Assembly (NCBI GenBank): GCA_029582155.1
Contig: CM055895.1
Coordinates: 49,349,417-49,413,416 of the forward strand
DNA length: 64,000 nucleotides
Source of the DNA: Panopea generosa
Taxonomy: Eukaryota > Mollusca > Bivalvia > Adapedonta > Hiatellidae
Direction of reading: 5' to 3'
In this document: positions 37,757 to 50,200 of the stretch, piece by piece
Numbering within the stretch: the stretch's first letter is position 1
Layout: each line of letters opens with the position of its first letter
Notes under the pieces: model-generated
Seen by the model: only the letters and a program-made list of their open reading frames with translations
The model's database searches: none
Told to the model about the DNA's origin: nothing
Made by a program: the position numbers and the translations under genes

Positions 37757-37905
37757 CAATCGTGGGCCATGTCTATGTGTGGTGTCCTTGAGCAAGACAC
37801 CTTTTCCGCATATTCTTAGTACGAAGCGTAATGTGTCTAAGTTGTAAGAACTTGTTTCACAATTGAAGTTAAATAAATTAATTCAAACTTAACTAAGCAT
37901 ATGCA
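37757..37905 (+). mobile_element. SINE family alpha fragments
   Basis: GTGTGGTGTCCTTGAGCAAGACAC, a decayed middle and CACAATTGAAGTTAAATAAA mark a plus-strand copy with its head reduced. Just after it, TAAGCATATGCAGATA (37894-37909) looks like the interior of a second, minus-strand copy that is continued at 39907, on the other side of the MITE composite. Confidence 0.55.
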
Positions 37906-37909
37906 GATA

Positions 37910-38327
37910 ATGGTATTACTACACAGTTGAATTTTGTTCTTTGTTCTATTTAAAATAAGGTCTAGGATTTCCGTGGTAAAAAAATAATTCCACATAAAAA
38001 TGCACAATAACTGGTAGGTTGACCACGTTTTTTTTAAAAAAGAGGATGCAGTTACACCCTGAGAATTTTTGATAAAAGAAGTCCTCAAATGCTCATAAAT
38101 ACATAAAATAATATATATGTTGAAATCCTATAAAAGTCACCTTTTTAACACCCGTTATGTCTAATAGCAGTATATGCTATACCAACTTTTGTTTTACTCA
38201 TCTGCAGCGAAGATCTCAGCTATTATGAACCATTTTGAAAATATTACAAAACCAAATTACATAAGCCTTTTTTGCGTAAAAATCATGTTACCGTGGGGAA
38301 AAAGGGGCGTCACTGTGTAGTGAAACG
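37910..38327 (+). mobile_element. TTAA-type MITE, copy A
   Basis: It begins GGTATTACTACACAGTTGAA and ends GGCGTCACTGTGTAGTGAAAC followed by TTAA. Copies B (39538) and C (41946) align throughout, sharing GGTTGACCA, GTCCTCAAATG, ATCCTATAAAAGTCAC and ACTCATCTGCAG. The terminal inverted repeat is GTCTCACTACACAGT in its best form. TTAA at the termini suggests mobilisation by a piggyBac-like transposase (inference); no transposase gene is in the window. Confidence 0.72.
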
Positions 38328-39537
38328 TTAAGGATGCGAGCATGCGCCAATTTGTCGACAAACTTTGACTCGTGACCAGTTAAGATAATTATCTGAACAA
38401 AAAGTGCATTTAAAAATTGATTTATGTAGATTTAAAGGACTGATGGCGTTACACAAACTTCATTTTTTTAACAAAATTGGCAACTTTTCACCACTAAAAG
38501 GTGAAATTTTGTCCCATTACATTTCCATATATCATGAGTTGTAAAATTTCAGTGTGTACATTGTCTAAATTGTGCACTATTTTACTGTACTATGCTTAAT
38601 TTCATAATAAATTCAGTGTTTTAAACATGCCCTTATATGGAACTTGCTATTTAAACATTAACTCTATATCAGTTGCCAGTTTCAATATAGGTTAAATATT
38701 GTTTTTGTACTCTAAATATTTAGAAATAAGAAGAGGCTCATGTGCAGTAATTCGCTTAATAGTTAAGAAGCGTTTAATGATATCGCGTATAATCATTCGC
38801 TGAAATGGTGCAGTTACCGTAAAATTTCTAGGCAAAAACTTGTACAATAAACTGAAATAAGATACGAGAAAATACAAAATCATATGATTCTCCAACGTTC
38901 TTGACAAAATAACAAACTAAAACGACAGGCGCCATCTCGCGACAACTCGCAAAGCATTATCGGATACTCAGATATGTTTATTTTTCTCAAATGAGATTAT
39001 GTTGACTCTTTAAAAATAAAGTGGGTGGGGTACACTTCTAACATGATCAATATAAAAAGATATGCTTGAATTGGTGTAATAAATGTCTGTAACAGGCCAT
39101 CTTGATACTTTAAATGGTGTAAACATGCCCACAAGGTTTGATCATACAATTGTAGCCTTTCCATGATGACAGAAGGTGATTCTAAAATTACAATTGTAAA
39201 CGGAAACAATGACTGTTTTTAGCCTTCCTGGAAACATCTGGCAATTTGTCAATACCATAAACATTTCCAAGTTGGTAGAAACAATAAAATAAGTCCCGAA
39301 GGCTAGTACCTATTGTCATACACTAACGTGCACTTCTTTTTACAACATCATTGCTTAGAAAGCAAAACAACTGTGTGATACAAATCCAATTTATTTTACT
39401 TACATTTCCATCAAAATTATGGGTCCGTTAAACACTCAAATTCACTAAATAACTGCATCTGAGAATATTCTGACATAAAAAAATGATCTGTGCCATTGTG
39501 GGGCTTTTTCCAAGCGTTTGATCATATTTTTCTTAAG
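38328..39537. other. Interior between two direct MITE copies
   Basis: 1.2 kb flanked on both sides by TTAA and a MITE copy. It contains TTTTCACCACTAAAAGGTGAAAATT-like local inverted sequence (38487-38512). Two minus-strand frames of about 70 residues (38692-38907 and 38997-39209) have no recognised motif. It may be a captured genomic segment or the interior of a longer relative of the MITE. Confidence 0.4.
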
Positions 39538-39906
39538 GTCTCACTACACAGTTGAATTTTGTCCTTTTTTTATAGCAAGAATGTAAACCCACATCAAAAT
39601 GCTCAATAACTGGAAGGTTGACCAGGTTGATTTTTTAAAAGGGGTGCAGTGACACCCTGAGATTTTTTGAAAAAAAGAAGTCCTCAAATGTATATGTTGA
39701 AATCCTATAAAAGTCACTTTTTTAACACCCGTTATGTCTTATTGCAGTATATGCTATACCATTTTGCTCTACTCATCTGCAGCAAGAAATCACAGCTTCT
39801 ATCAACCGTTTTGAAAATATTTCAAAACCAAATTACATAGTCATTGTTTTGAATCGTAAGACTCATGTTACCGTGGGGGGGGGAGGGGCGTCACTGTGTA
39901 GTGAGA
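39538..39906 (+). mobile_element. TTAA-type MITE, copy B
   Basis: The best-preserved termini of the family: TTAAG then GTCTCACTACACAGT at the left and ACTGTGTAGTGAGAC at the right, a perfect 15-bp inverted repeat. The interior aligns with copy A in direct orientation. The right end abuts a minus-strand SINE alpha body. Confidence 0.78.
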
Positions 39907-40003
39907 CGTAAAATGTCTTGCTGAAGGACACCACACATAGTCGTGGTTGAGAATCAAACCTACGACCCCTGGATCCTGCTTCCAGTGCTATCTTATTTAT
40001 CAG
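39907..40003 (-). mobile_element. SINE family alpha, minus strand, interrupted by MITE composite
   Basis: On the minus strand: head GATAGCACTGGAAGCAGGATC, B-box-like GTAGGTTTGATTCTCAACC, then GTGTGGTGTCCTTCAGCAAG and ACATTTTAC, where it is cut off at the MITE end. The expected continuation (an AAGCATATGCA-type segment) lies at 37894-37909 on the far side of the composite. Confidence 0.68.
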
Positions 40004-41945
40004 TTGATGTATTTGTATGTGTTTACTCTTTTATCTGTTTTATATGGCGCATCGCCGCCGTTGTTGATTTTATGATATTCCCGCATTTTCTTAAAATTAA
40101 TACATTTATATTTATATATATGGAAATGTAAACTTCTTTGCCCAAATCAATTTGGATTGTTTTATTATTTTACTTTGTGTTTCTTCTTACTGATGAGATA
40201 ATTGTGCTTATAGCACAAACAATGTACAAAGCAATTGACATTTTCCCTGTTAGATAAATATTGCTATTTTTTAAGCCAATTAAGTCTAATTGTTTCTTGT
40301 TTCTTGTGTGTTTAACCAGAAATATTTACAAAAGAGACATGATATTTGCCAATAAAACATATGCGAGAAGTAGAATTTCTAAAAGTACTTTCCAGAATAA
40401 CATCTAGGCATGTGGAATAATGTCATACTGTTGTCACAGACAGTCATACATGTTTTATGTACGAGGTTTAAGCATATTTGAAATATTGAACATGTAAGCG
40501 GTTAAGCATACTATAAACCGTTTTCTTGCTTATGAAATGACATTGTTTTGTAACAAACAATTTTGACGTAAGTTCTTTTCCACTTCCAAGTCTATTTGAC
40601 AGTATTTACGACATTTCTAGTCTGTATTATTGCTTCCAGACAGGGGGCAACAGTGGCGGTTAATCACTGATTATACTTTAACGTAGTGCTTTTATCACAC
40701 AACCCATGTATAACTCTAATAATTAACAGCGCCAGTACTTTAGGTTGCTATTCCCAAACCCATTTCCATGCTCTAGAAAAGTAACTGGTTAGAAACGATA
40801 AAGAACACCCTTATTCATGATTTTAAACACAAAAAAACGAGGGCTATCACAGTCACATGTTTGCAAATGGATCATTTGTTTCAACACATAGTCTAGTCCC
40901 AAATATCTACCGAATCAGGTATACTAAGTCATGTATTCCCATAATGCATAGCATACTTACGCTTACCAAATCGCGACGTCATTAAACTTTCGCTGAAGCA
41001 ACTGACCAGTCAGCGTGCTCTTATTGCATAGCTATTCGACGGACCCAAGAGAGAAAAGTTGGGTACGTTCAAAAGTCTATTAACACATATGCTAGATCCG
41101 CACTGAAAAAATGGACGTACTCTCATTGGGATTAAATTTTACAAAATAACTTTCACGTCAATGTACAGATCTGGAAATAGGCATGGCATGTACAGTCTGC
41201 AACGTTTAGCTTGTTTATCTTTCCAATGTTGTTTCTGAAATATAGTGGTTGACATAAAATATTTGAAATGCGTTAAACTCTGCTGAACGAAATGGACGCT
41301 CTTATCTGAACAAAACCATTAAAAAGAATGCAATCACCATTTTATTACGGTTTTACCATGGTCCTAATAATCAGATTGCGTGATCGAAGTACAAATGTGA
41401 ATTAATTTGTATTCGAGCATCGACCTCATTAATTGATATGAGACAATTTTCGTTTCAGACTACTTTAATTAAGACCTTTTTGAAAACGGAAATACGCTGT
41501 CATGTGCTTTATTCAGTTTTTTTCATGACCTGAACTTTTGATACGTATTGTTTACTCATTTACGATATTGTTTTATATTGTTGTTTTTATTTTGATATTG
41601 TTGGTGAAAAAATCTCTTTTTTGTATTATACAGCCGTTTTCTACATATATTCTCTAACATGCTTAAATAATAAAGTAGTTCCAATTCAGATTCTAATTTT
41701 TAAAACACACATCATGTAACATTCTATTACAAAACCATTCGAGTCATTATTCAAACAATTCACACTCTCATATAAGAAATGATCTGTTTAAAGAAAATGG
41801 AAATTGGAATAGTAAACGATTAATAAAACTTTTGTTTTGGGTGGTTAATTACAGTTCGTTCAATCCGGACAAAACGCAAAAAAGAACGAAAGGAGTAACT
41901 ATATTATACTGTCAAAGTAATACCTAACAACCAATCAAAGGAACA
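40004..41945. other. No gene recognised
   Basis: About 1.9 kb of AT-rich sequence without repeats shared elsewhere in the window and without convincing coding potential. Confidence 0.5.
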
Positions 41946-42379
41946 ACTTAGTTTGACACAGTTGCATTTTGTTCTTTGTTTTTTATAAAATAAGGTCAAG
42001 GATTTCCACGTTACAAAAAATCCACACAGTATTTTTTCATAGCAAGAATGTATACTCACATGAAAATGCACAAAAACTGGTAGGTTGACCACTTTTTTTA
42101 AGAGAGGGTGTAGTGACGCCCTAAGATTTTTTTTTAGAAAAACGTCCTCAAATGCTCATAAATACATGCATATGTTGATAATCTATCAAAGTCACCTTTT
42201 AACACAAGTGATGTCTTATTGCAGTTTATGCATGCCATGGCAGCTTTTGCTCTACTCATCTGCAGTAAGAAATCACAACCACTATGAACCATTTCAAAAC
42301 CAAAGTGCATAGGACATTTTAAGCGTAAGAATCATGTAACTGTCGGGAAAAGGGGTGTAACTGTGTAGTGAGACATTAA
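41946..42379 (+). mobile_element. TTAA-type MITE, copy C
   Basis: The left end is decayed (CTTAGTTTGACACAGTTGCA). The right end is intact (ACTGTGTAGTGAGACATTAA). The middle shares TAAGGTCAAGGATTTCC, GGTAGGTTGACCAC, GTCCTCAAATGCTCATAAAT and CTCATCTGCAG with copies A and B. Confidence 0.75.
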
Positions 42380-42570
42380 TTATACTAAGTATTTATTAAT
42401 TAAATAAACCTTTAAATGCTCAATTTTTTTTTTATTTAAAATAATATAATTAACATGTTTAATGTTCAGTCATGGATATTGAAATTGTAATAATGTATGT
42501 GGGAATTAATGTTCTTAGAACTTGTGATCAAACACATTTTAATATTATGGCAACAAAATGTTAAAAATAA

Positions 42571-42702
42571 TATTTCAACCATGAAATAAAAAGCTTATGA
42601 AGGGAAGTAATCACGTGCTTGATTAAAGAGTTACAATTTAAACTAGAGTATAAGGAATGCTCAATATTATGTTGCTTTGAACCAAGAACGCACGCCAGTG
42701 TT

Positions 42703-42756
<54 letters not shown>

Positions 42757-42960
42757 AGTCAATGAACTTACTAACGATGACGTGTCTTGCCAAATGACGG
42801 CGAAATGTTACACAATCTTCATTAATTGCATGCACCTTTAAAGTATATTTCAACTATGAAACAAAAAACTTATGTAGAGAAGTAACCACCTGCTTGATTA
42901 AAGAATTTAAAATAGAGCACAAGGAAATCTCACGATTATTTTGCTTTCAAAAGGAACCAA
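42571..42960. repeat. Two-unit tandem duplication enclosing a (CT)n microsatellite
   Basis: ATTTCAACCATGAAATAAAA, GAAGTAATCACGTGCTTGAT and TTTGCTTT-like landmarks at 42571-42690 recur at 42848-42950 (offset about 277 bp). A run of about 24 CT dinucleotides (42705-42753) lies between them and is absent after the second unit. Confidence 0.75.
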
Positions 42961-43619
42961 AAAAAGCTTTTATTTCTCTCGGCGATATGCTATAAAATGT
43001 CGCTTTATATATCTACCAAATATTGCTGTCGCAGTCTACGCATATAGATGTATACGAATTTACTTTTACAGCCGGTTGCCATGCTATTATGGTTGATGTA
43101 ACTTTTGAATGTTATATAAAAGTATCTTGGACATTCGTTTTCTTACCTTTCAATTGCCGGGATTTCGTCGTTGTTTAAACAGTAGCAATGGTTTCCTCTT
43201 TTACTAAGCCTTAAAGCCGCAACACTAATAACGTGGTTTAAACTGTACATGTTTTTTTTGTATAAATTATATACTCAATTTTTCTCCTTCTCATTCTCCT
43301 TATTGTAATAATCTTTATATATCGTTTAAAATATGTACTATATATATATATCTTCACTAATTACTGTTCAGTGTAATAAAAAAGTTAACCATCAATACAC
43401 TAGTACTGTTCAAAACTTTGAGGTATTGTTCAATTCAAATCAAGCGAGCAAACGTCAGTGTCTTTTTTATTAATTCAGGGAAACACTTTTGTTCAATACG
43501 TTTCAGCTCGGCGTGCTCACTACTTCGTAGTTCCTTAACTATTATACTATGGTCTGTAGTTGCCGGATGACGTGTTGCTCATCTAAGCTAGTTACAGTCA
43601 ATTAACCGTTATTTCGTTC

Positions 43620-46340
43620 TGAGGAATAAAGCAGTTCGTAATTATTAGTTTGGACGCATTACTGACTGATTAAAATTAATTGCTCGTTATAACGATTGCC
43701 TTATGCTTATCAAGATTGCACTTGCGATAACTGGAGTTCAGCTGTTATTAATAAAACTAACATGCTTTCCTTCTCTTATAAAGGAATTAGTAAGTAAACG
43801 AATAGACATCATTTAAGGCATCAAACCTGTAAACAATCCCTCTATATAACTTATGTTACATTGTCAATATTGTCCAGTCTCTGACCATTTCCCTGACATT
43901 CCCATTCTCTGGACCTGTTTCTATGTAAAGCAATTGAAGCAATTCTCCAGATTTATCCAAAGGAAATTCTACATGTACCTTTAAAGTTTAATTTCCCCAA
44001 AATTTAACATTTCGAGGTCAGTGTCAATATTTACACTCCACATCAGACTCTTTGACCGTATTACAAGAACATCCATGACCGCATTTTCTCAGAATACGGA
44101 AAAACCTCTTATTTATAAACAAGACCATTAATTAACCTCACAGACATATATCAGCATTTAAAAACAAAGTGACCATGAAACCTACACTGAGCCCTGCCTA
44201 TGTAATTTACAAAACATTGTCGCGTAGCCTAGTAACAGCCTAAATACAACGTTAATGTCTTAAAAAAGAGCAATAAATTATATTTAAAAAAAAATTGTAA
44301 TTTCCTTGTCTCCTTAATTATTTTTTCCGTCCGAATATCATGCACGTGCGTGTATGCAGAGTGGATATAATATGTCAATTACAATTTATGACATAGCAAA
44401 TTACATCGTTATAGTTATCATGTGTTACACTTAATCTGGATACCAACAAGAAGTAAGAATACAATTTATAAAGTAATATAATATCCTGTTTTCACGTATT
44501 GCACTATCATAAATGTTGAAAGTCTAAAAATAATGTTTATGAATGGATAACATATTCACTTAACCAATTGTCTCATTGGTCGTCTAAATTTCTTAGACTA
44601 TTTTACCTGAAAATTGTGACAAATATATAAACTTTATTGTTTTGAATACTGCATTTAATGAGGAAGGCATCTAGAAATATGTTATGAAAAGCATACATAC
44701 AACCATGACGTTCTCTAAGTTTAAAAGGTATGATCCTAACACTTAAAGTCACATAATTGCAATTATCATTCAAACTTAATAAAAATTGCAATTTTCGGAC
44801 AAAAACTTATTTCAAAGATTAACTAACAAAACCAAAAACAACAAGTGCGTTTATGCCCCAGAGTATGCCCTGCACTTTATCAGGAATACGAAGAAGAAAC
44901 ATCTAAAAATTCGAAAATAAAATATATAATAAGTCGCAGGGACCCTCCTTTCATTGTTTCGTGTGATTCCTTATTGCTTTTTAAGAGATTGAAATAGCTT
45001 GATAGCATAATTCCATATTTATCCTATTAAAATCAATGTAAGAAGACATTTCGAACTGAGGGAAATGCTCTTGGCAGTGAGGTTATTTATCAGTTATTAT
45101 GTTTCTGTTATGAATTATTTACACAATAACAGTAATGAATATTTAGATGATATGCTTACTTTTCCAGTTTTGAGAAATGTTTGAGAAAGGCTACGAGATG
45201 TGCGTGACCAATTAGAAGTTTGGCTCAGTGTAGCACAGATTTGATTACTCGTTTAAAATATATATAGTTTCCTCCGTTGGGAAGTAAGTTTTTGTGTCAA
45301 GATTGTTCCAATCAAAAAGTTGTTGTGTAAATTGTATTTTGTCCCTGATGAAGACCCATATGGTCGAAATATTGGAAATAAAGGGTAGTCAAAAGAATGT
45401 AATTAAGCGAAAGGTGGTGGTGAAAATTACAAGGTTACATATTATGATTTTTTAAAACAAACTATAGCTTGTGTCTTGGCTTAAGATGGTATTGGGTATT
45501 TTGTTTCGTTCACTAATAAGTGAATCAGTATCACATTTATGCAACGTAATTACATATTTAATTTTTGTATCTAATAAACAACTGTATATTGAGTTTATAG
45601 TTCGTTGTAAATAAGCTCGAGAGACGATATTACGCATGTCATCCTGCACGTGCGCCCTTTATATCTGATATCCGTCATGGAAGCAAAATACACCATTGAT
45701 GAGCTTAAGCTGTGTTAACAGGCGCACCCAACCTCGCGTTTCACTCTTTGTCATATCATCAAGCCGGGTCCGATTAACTCAGTCGGTACCGCGTCTGATT
45801 ATCAATCCAGAGGTCGTGAGCTCGAATCCCCGCCCGCGATGATTGATATACGACATTTTGTCTCATTATCATTCGTCTCCCATCGCTGATTTAAGTATGA
45901 AAGTTATCAGTTACTTGCGAAAAATTGGGTGTGCTCGAGTACTGGTTAACTTTTCAGAATCCAAGAAAACTGTGATTAGTCTGTTAGCCCACTATGACAT
46001 AAAAATGACGCTAAATATTCAATCAATCAATGTCACATCATAATACTATACAATGTATTTCCCGCCATATCGTTGTTTTACAAATAAGGCAACATTCACA
46101 TATATAAGGGGTAAACACAGTAAGCTTCTTTAATTTTCATTTTGTGTTATAAAAATAAAATCTTATTTTGAATACAAAACATACTAGTCTTTTTTAACTA
46201 TATTTAATTTAACAGAAATATTACTGTTCTAAGCGTTTTTTTAGTTAATAAGTATAAAAAAAGCAATTGTAAATAAATATATTTTCCGGTTTAATTTTTT
46301 TGAAAGAAACGCCCTTGAAGGCTTTTAAATTCTCAATTTT
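43620..46340. repeat. Segmental duplication block B', copy 2
   Basis: The direct copy of 7650-11080 (landmarks listed there). It lacks the 147-bp array and carries a SINE beta insertion at 45762-46030 that splits the similarity between 45665 and 46290. There is no surviving reading frame in common between the two copies, so the duplicated block appears non-coding. Confidence 0.74.
45762..46030 (+). mobile_element. SINE family beta, full length with target-site duplication
   Basis: Head GCCGGGTCCGATTAACTCAG and GTGAGCTCGAATCCCCGCCC, body ATGATTGATATACGACATTT, CAGTTACTTGCG, GTGTGCTCGAGTACTGGTTA, and a tail AATATTCAATCAATCAA. It is flanked by TGTCATATCATCA (45749-45761) and TGTCACATCATAA (46031-46043), a target-site duplication with two mismatches. 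It is absent from block B, so it was inserted after the B/B' duplication. Confidence 0.8.
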
Positions 46341-46472
46341 CAAAACAACGTCTAATGTATTTCGTAAAACACACGGATACAGCATTGGAGTTTTGTACTG
46401 ATGTGTAAAACTATTCATATTAAAGGACTGTTGATTAAGACAATTAAGTTTATATTTTAATTCAACACAAAG

Positions 46473-46710
46473 TGACGGTCCTCTATAACCGAGTGCTCTA
46501 AGGTGCCATCTAAATATCACTTACCTCTCACCGCTAAGGTCGTAGGTTCGAGTCCCGCTTGTTCGAAACACTTAATGTGAGAAAGCTTCCAGTTACTTGC
46601 GGAAGGACGGTGGTTCTACTCAGTCTGAATCAGTATGAGGTCTTCCTCCACCAGTAAAAGTGGATATGCCATATATAACCGGAAATGTGTTGAAAATGGC
46701 GTTAAGCTCA
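46473..46710 (+). mobile_element. SINE family gamma with perfect 12-bp target-site duplication
   Basis: The tRNA-like head (CCTCTATAACCGAGTGCTCT, CTCTCACCGCTAAGG, GTAGGTTCGAGTCCCGC) is followed by AACACTTAATGTGAGAAAG, GGACGGTGGTTCTACTCAG, TCTTCCTCCACCAG and GGATATGCC. The element is bounded by exact TTCAACACAAAG repeats at 46461-46472 and 46711-46722. The perfect duplication suggests this is the youngest insertion in the window. The copy at 13806 is older and lacks a visible duplication. Confidence 0.85.
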
Positions 46711-47079
46711 TTCAACACAAAGCAGTGACTGGCTTTTATCTTCTCCTGTAGTTCTTAAAATGTATTTTAGATATAAAAAAATATTCGACTGATAACCCTT
46801 CCTTTACACTTTTATTGTTTTAATAATGTGACGACGTAAGAAGAGCGAGGATCGAATACCAGGTTTCAGGCCTTCCATGAAATAATTTATCATTGTTTGT
46901 GTATATGTATTGATTATGATTAGTTCACACCACTGTGGTTGCTTTTAAATGTTACATTTATGTATTTTAATGAACATATTTTATGAAATATATACCAATA
47001 CCACGGGGCCTTTGATTATTTTATCATTTTATTTTGTTTATTGACAACATATATTATGTTCGATGTTTAGCTGATGTGA

Positions 47080-47215
47080 ATCACTCCCGAGTCAGTTTCA
47101 GGGATGGAACCAGTACTAAGTGTAGTCATTGAGAATATATTAGGCCGAGCGTGGGATTGAACCCGCAACCTCTGGTGTGAGCGGCCAAATGCATGACCAA
47201 TTGCATTACTGTCTG
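47080..47215 (-). mobile_element. SINE family delta, minus strand
   Basis: On the minus strand: CCAGACAGTAATGCAATTGG (A-box region), GAGGTTGCGGGTTCAATCCC (B box), ACGCTCGGCC, then CTGGTTCCATCCCTGAAACT and GACTCGGGAGTGATTC. The 3' motif GACTCG(G/A)GAG-G(A/C) recurs at 58372. Only two copies were seen, and the tail is not well defined. Confidence 0.6.
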
Positions 47216-50200
47216 GTAAAAACTCATTTTGAATGCCGCGTGTTGTGGTTAAAGATGTATATTTTAAACGCTAAATACCATAATGCCTGTCGGGATATAA
47301 AGTCCTGGTTATCATCACGCTGTAATATGTAATATGCAAAAAGATCAAATTTATAACAACTGGTGCACGTTCACAGCTCATAAATATTTGATGACATTAA
47401 CAATCTGATTTATTGTCAGAACTACAAAACTATCAGCCGAGCGTACAAACATTGGAGCAGCAAACATTTATCTTATCTAAGGTTTTTCATAAGAAGAATT
47501 GGTGTTTGCACTCCTTAAATAAAGAACTAATATCACATTTTGAAGATTGGTGTATTGTTAAACAAAGTAACTGACCCTTACGCTAAAGCGACTATTGCTT
47601 CATCCACGTGGCGTTGTTTGTCCAAGTCGATACTTTGTATAAAATGTAGTGTTTACTTAGAGACCGTTCGCTTGCCTCGCAGTGTTTCATAGTCAGAGGA
47701 AAATAGATTGAATGGCAAAGCCAGAAATCTAAATCATCTAAGAGTAAACTGTGTGTGAAATCTTAAGTATGTTGGCTATGGTTTTAGGTACTATTATGTG
47801 GTCTATATTTAGATATTTTTTTTATTTGGAGGTGGGGGGTTGGAGTACATGTATATTCAAATATCGATGTTTCTCTACGAGTTTTAGGAATAGGAGTTAT
47901 AACATCTTGTTGTTTTATTCTGCCGCTGTCCATTTATATAAAAATGATAATTCATTGAATTTATCAAATATTTGAAAGGCTGCTTAGATTTTGTAAATGT
48001 CAACAGATATATTATAAATGTCAGCCATTTTCATTCGTGTTGTCTCGAGTGTGTGTATTTTTTTATATGGCTTATCACATTCGTATTCGTCCATGACTCC
48101 AATGAATTCTTTATAAAAACACGTACTGTGATTTATTATTTTCTTTTTTATTATATAACAATAGATGTGTTATAAGTGTGTTTAATTCATGAATATATGA
48201 ATTATTGTCTTGGCATTAATATTTAGTTTGAAACAATGTTTATACCAGATTTCGTCTTCTAAAGAGTTGCAAATAACTTATAGGGCTCTGCCTCATTAAT
48301 AGGTGAGCATTTGTAACAGCACTCACATTTCTTAAAAGCATCTTCATATTTAAGTTTTTATTCATGGCATTTCTTTAGGTTATTCCTGCGTTTTCAAATG
48401 AATATTATATTAATATTTGGATGAATGCTTGTGATATTGAACTAACTTTAATCAATAATTTGAATTCAATAACAACAAAGGAAACATCTAAGCGCTACCT
48501 GTAACTTTGAAATTGTCCGACACTGATTTTCCATTAATGTCTAGCAGTGATTTTGTCTTTGATAAACACCGTTTACGGATCGGGTTTTGTCCTTCCAATG
48601 CGGCAGGTAAAGAACACCACACGCGGCAATGATATCACTTTAAACGAGTGTAAACTATATTCTTATCAATGATTTTCAATCATAGTTAATGCAATAGCAT
48701 TGTATAGTAATTATAGTTGTCCAGTTATAGATGTTTGGTAATACCAACTTTCCGGTAGCACATTGCAACCATAATAATGTTTTTTTTTGTGTTTGAGGTT
48801 GACAAGCGATGATGAATATATAAATACATACAATTAAAGTATGATGTAAGGTACATGAAACACATAAGTTACTCAATACCATGGCTGCCCGAAATAGGAC
48901 AGTTACCTCTATATGTCTTTCATCAATTACTGTTATCTTAACGCAAACTGACATGTTTAAAGGGATTGTATAAGGGTGAACTTTAATTTGTTTGTAAATG
49001 TCAGGATTATTGAAAAATGTCGTTTCTGTAAAATGTTACAAATATTATCACACAAGGAAGAAGTGGTCGAGTTTTTTTAAGATAATCAATGAACAAGTCA
49101 AGATCAGAAACAATTGCGCTAGTGTTCGTGACTTGGTCCAGACTGAGACTATTTTGTAAAAGCAATGATATGATTTAAACCTGGTAAATGAAATTTTTTA
49201 GGTTAATTGTTTAAATGAAAAACACTTGTATTAGCGCTTTTTTAGTTTTATTAGTTATTCTGGTAATAAATTAACGGGTGAATTTGGGTTTTTCCGTATG
49301 TGTTTTTTTTATATTATGAGCTATCCAATGCAATTAGGGTATAACTACGTGACAGTCCCATTAAAATGTTACAAAACAGACATATCGCATAAATAAACAT
49401 ATGACCTGATGTGATTGTTGTTTTCTATCTTGCTCAATACAAATGTTTATTTATTACTCGATATCGTTATCTCTCTGTGATATCATATGTGCTGAAATAC
49501 TTGATTTCATCAGAAAAAACAGATTTGATACAAAAATTTGATCGGCGATGGTGTCCATTGTGATTCATACTCCGCAAAAGAATATGACCTAATAATTTCG
49601 GACTTATAATACGGCTGTATAAAAAAGATAAATCAATACAATAATTTGATAAGCGAAGCCTTTCTGTAACATGTATTAAAGCAAAAGTAATGCAAAGTAA
49701 TAGTTAATGATGTTAAGTAAATATTTTCATTGGATCATATTCTCTTTTTTCACTATAACAAATAATATAGTTTATATAAAACTTGCTATTTTAACTATTA
49801 GATCTTTATCAAGTTCAAAGACTATTGTTTCTAATTTGAAAATATACATTGCCGACAATCTGAAAAATATTGATTCTGTCGACAGACATCGTGATAATAT
49901 TGGTTTATTAATATAAAAAAGATTGTAATTAATGAAATGAATGAGTTTCGTGTGTAAATTAAAACAAACAAAAGCAGCAATCCCATTTGATACAGATGGA
50001 TTGATGAACACTCGATCTGTGATAGAAGAGATGAAATATAGCAAATCTGTATATATACTGAACAGAACAGCTAACCGGCCACTTTCGGACTTCCAATGTT
50101 GTAACCAATGTATTGAGTAGTTTTATTAAAATGTGCATACGACATCAATACATAAACATACAATTATGTAATGGTTTTGTATAGCCTTTCTTCCTTATTT

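Noticed and set aside
42638..42853. Minus-strand frame with an (RE)n run
   Set aside because: The RE repeat is simply the CT microsatellite translated.
45763..45840. Possible true tRNA gene on the plus strand
   Set aside because: A and B boxes are present, but the sequence continues into a SINE body shared with three other loci and is bounded by a target-site duplication at the far end of that body.
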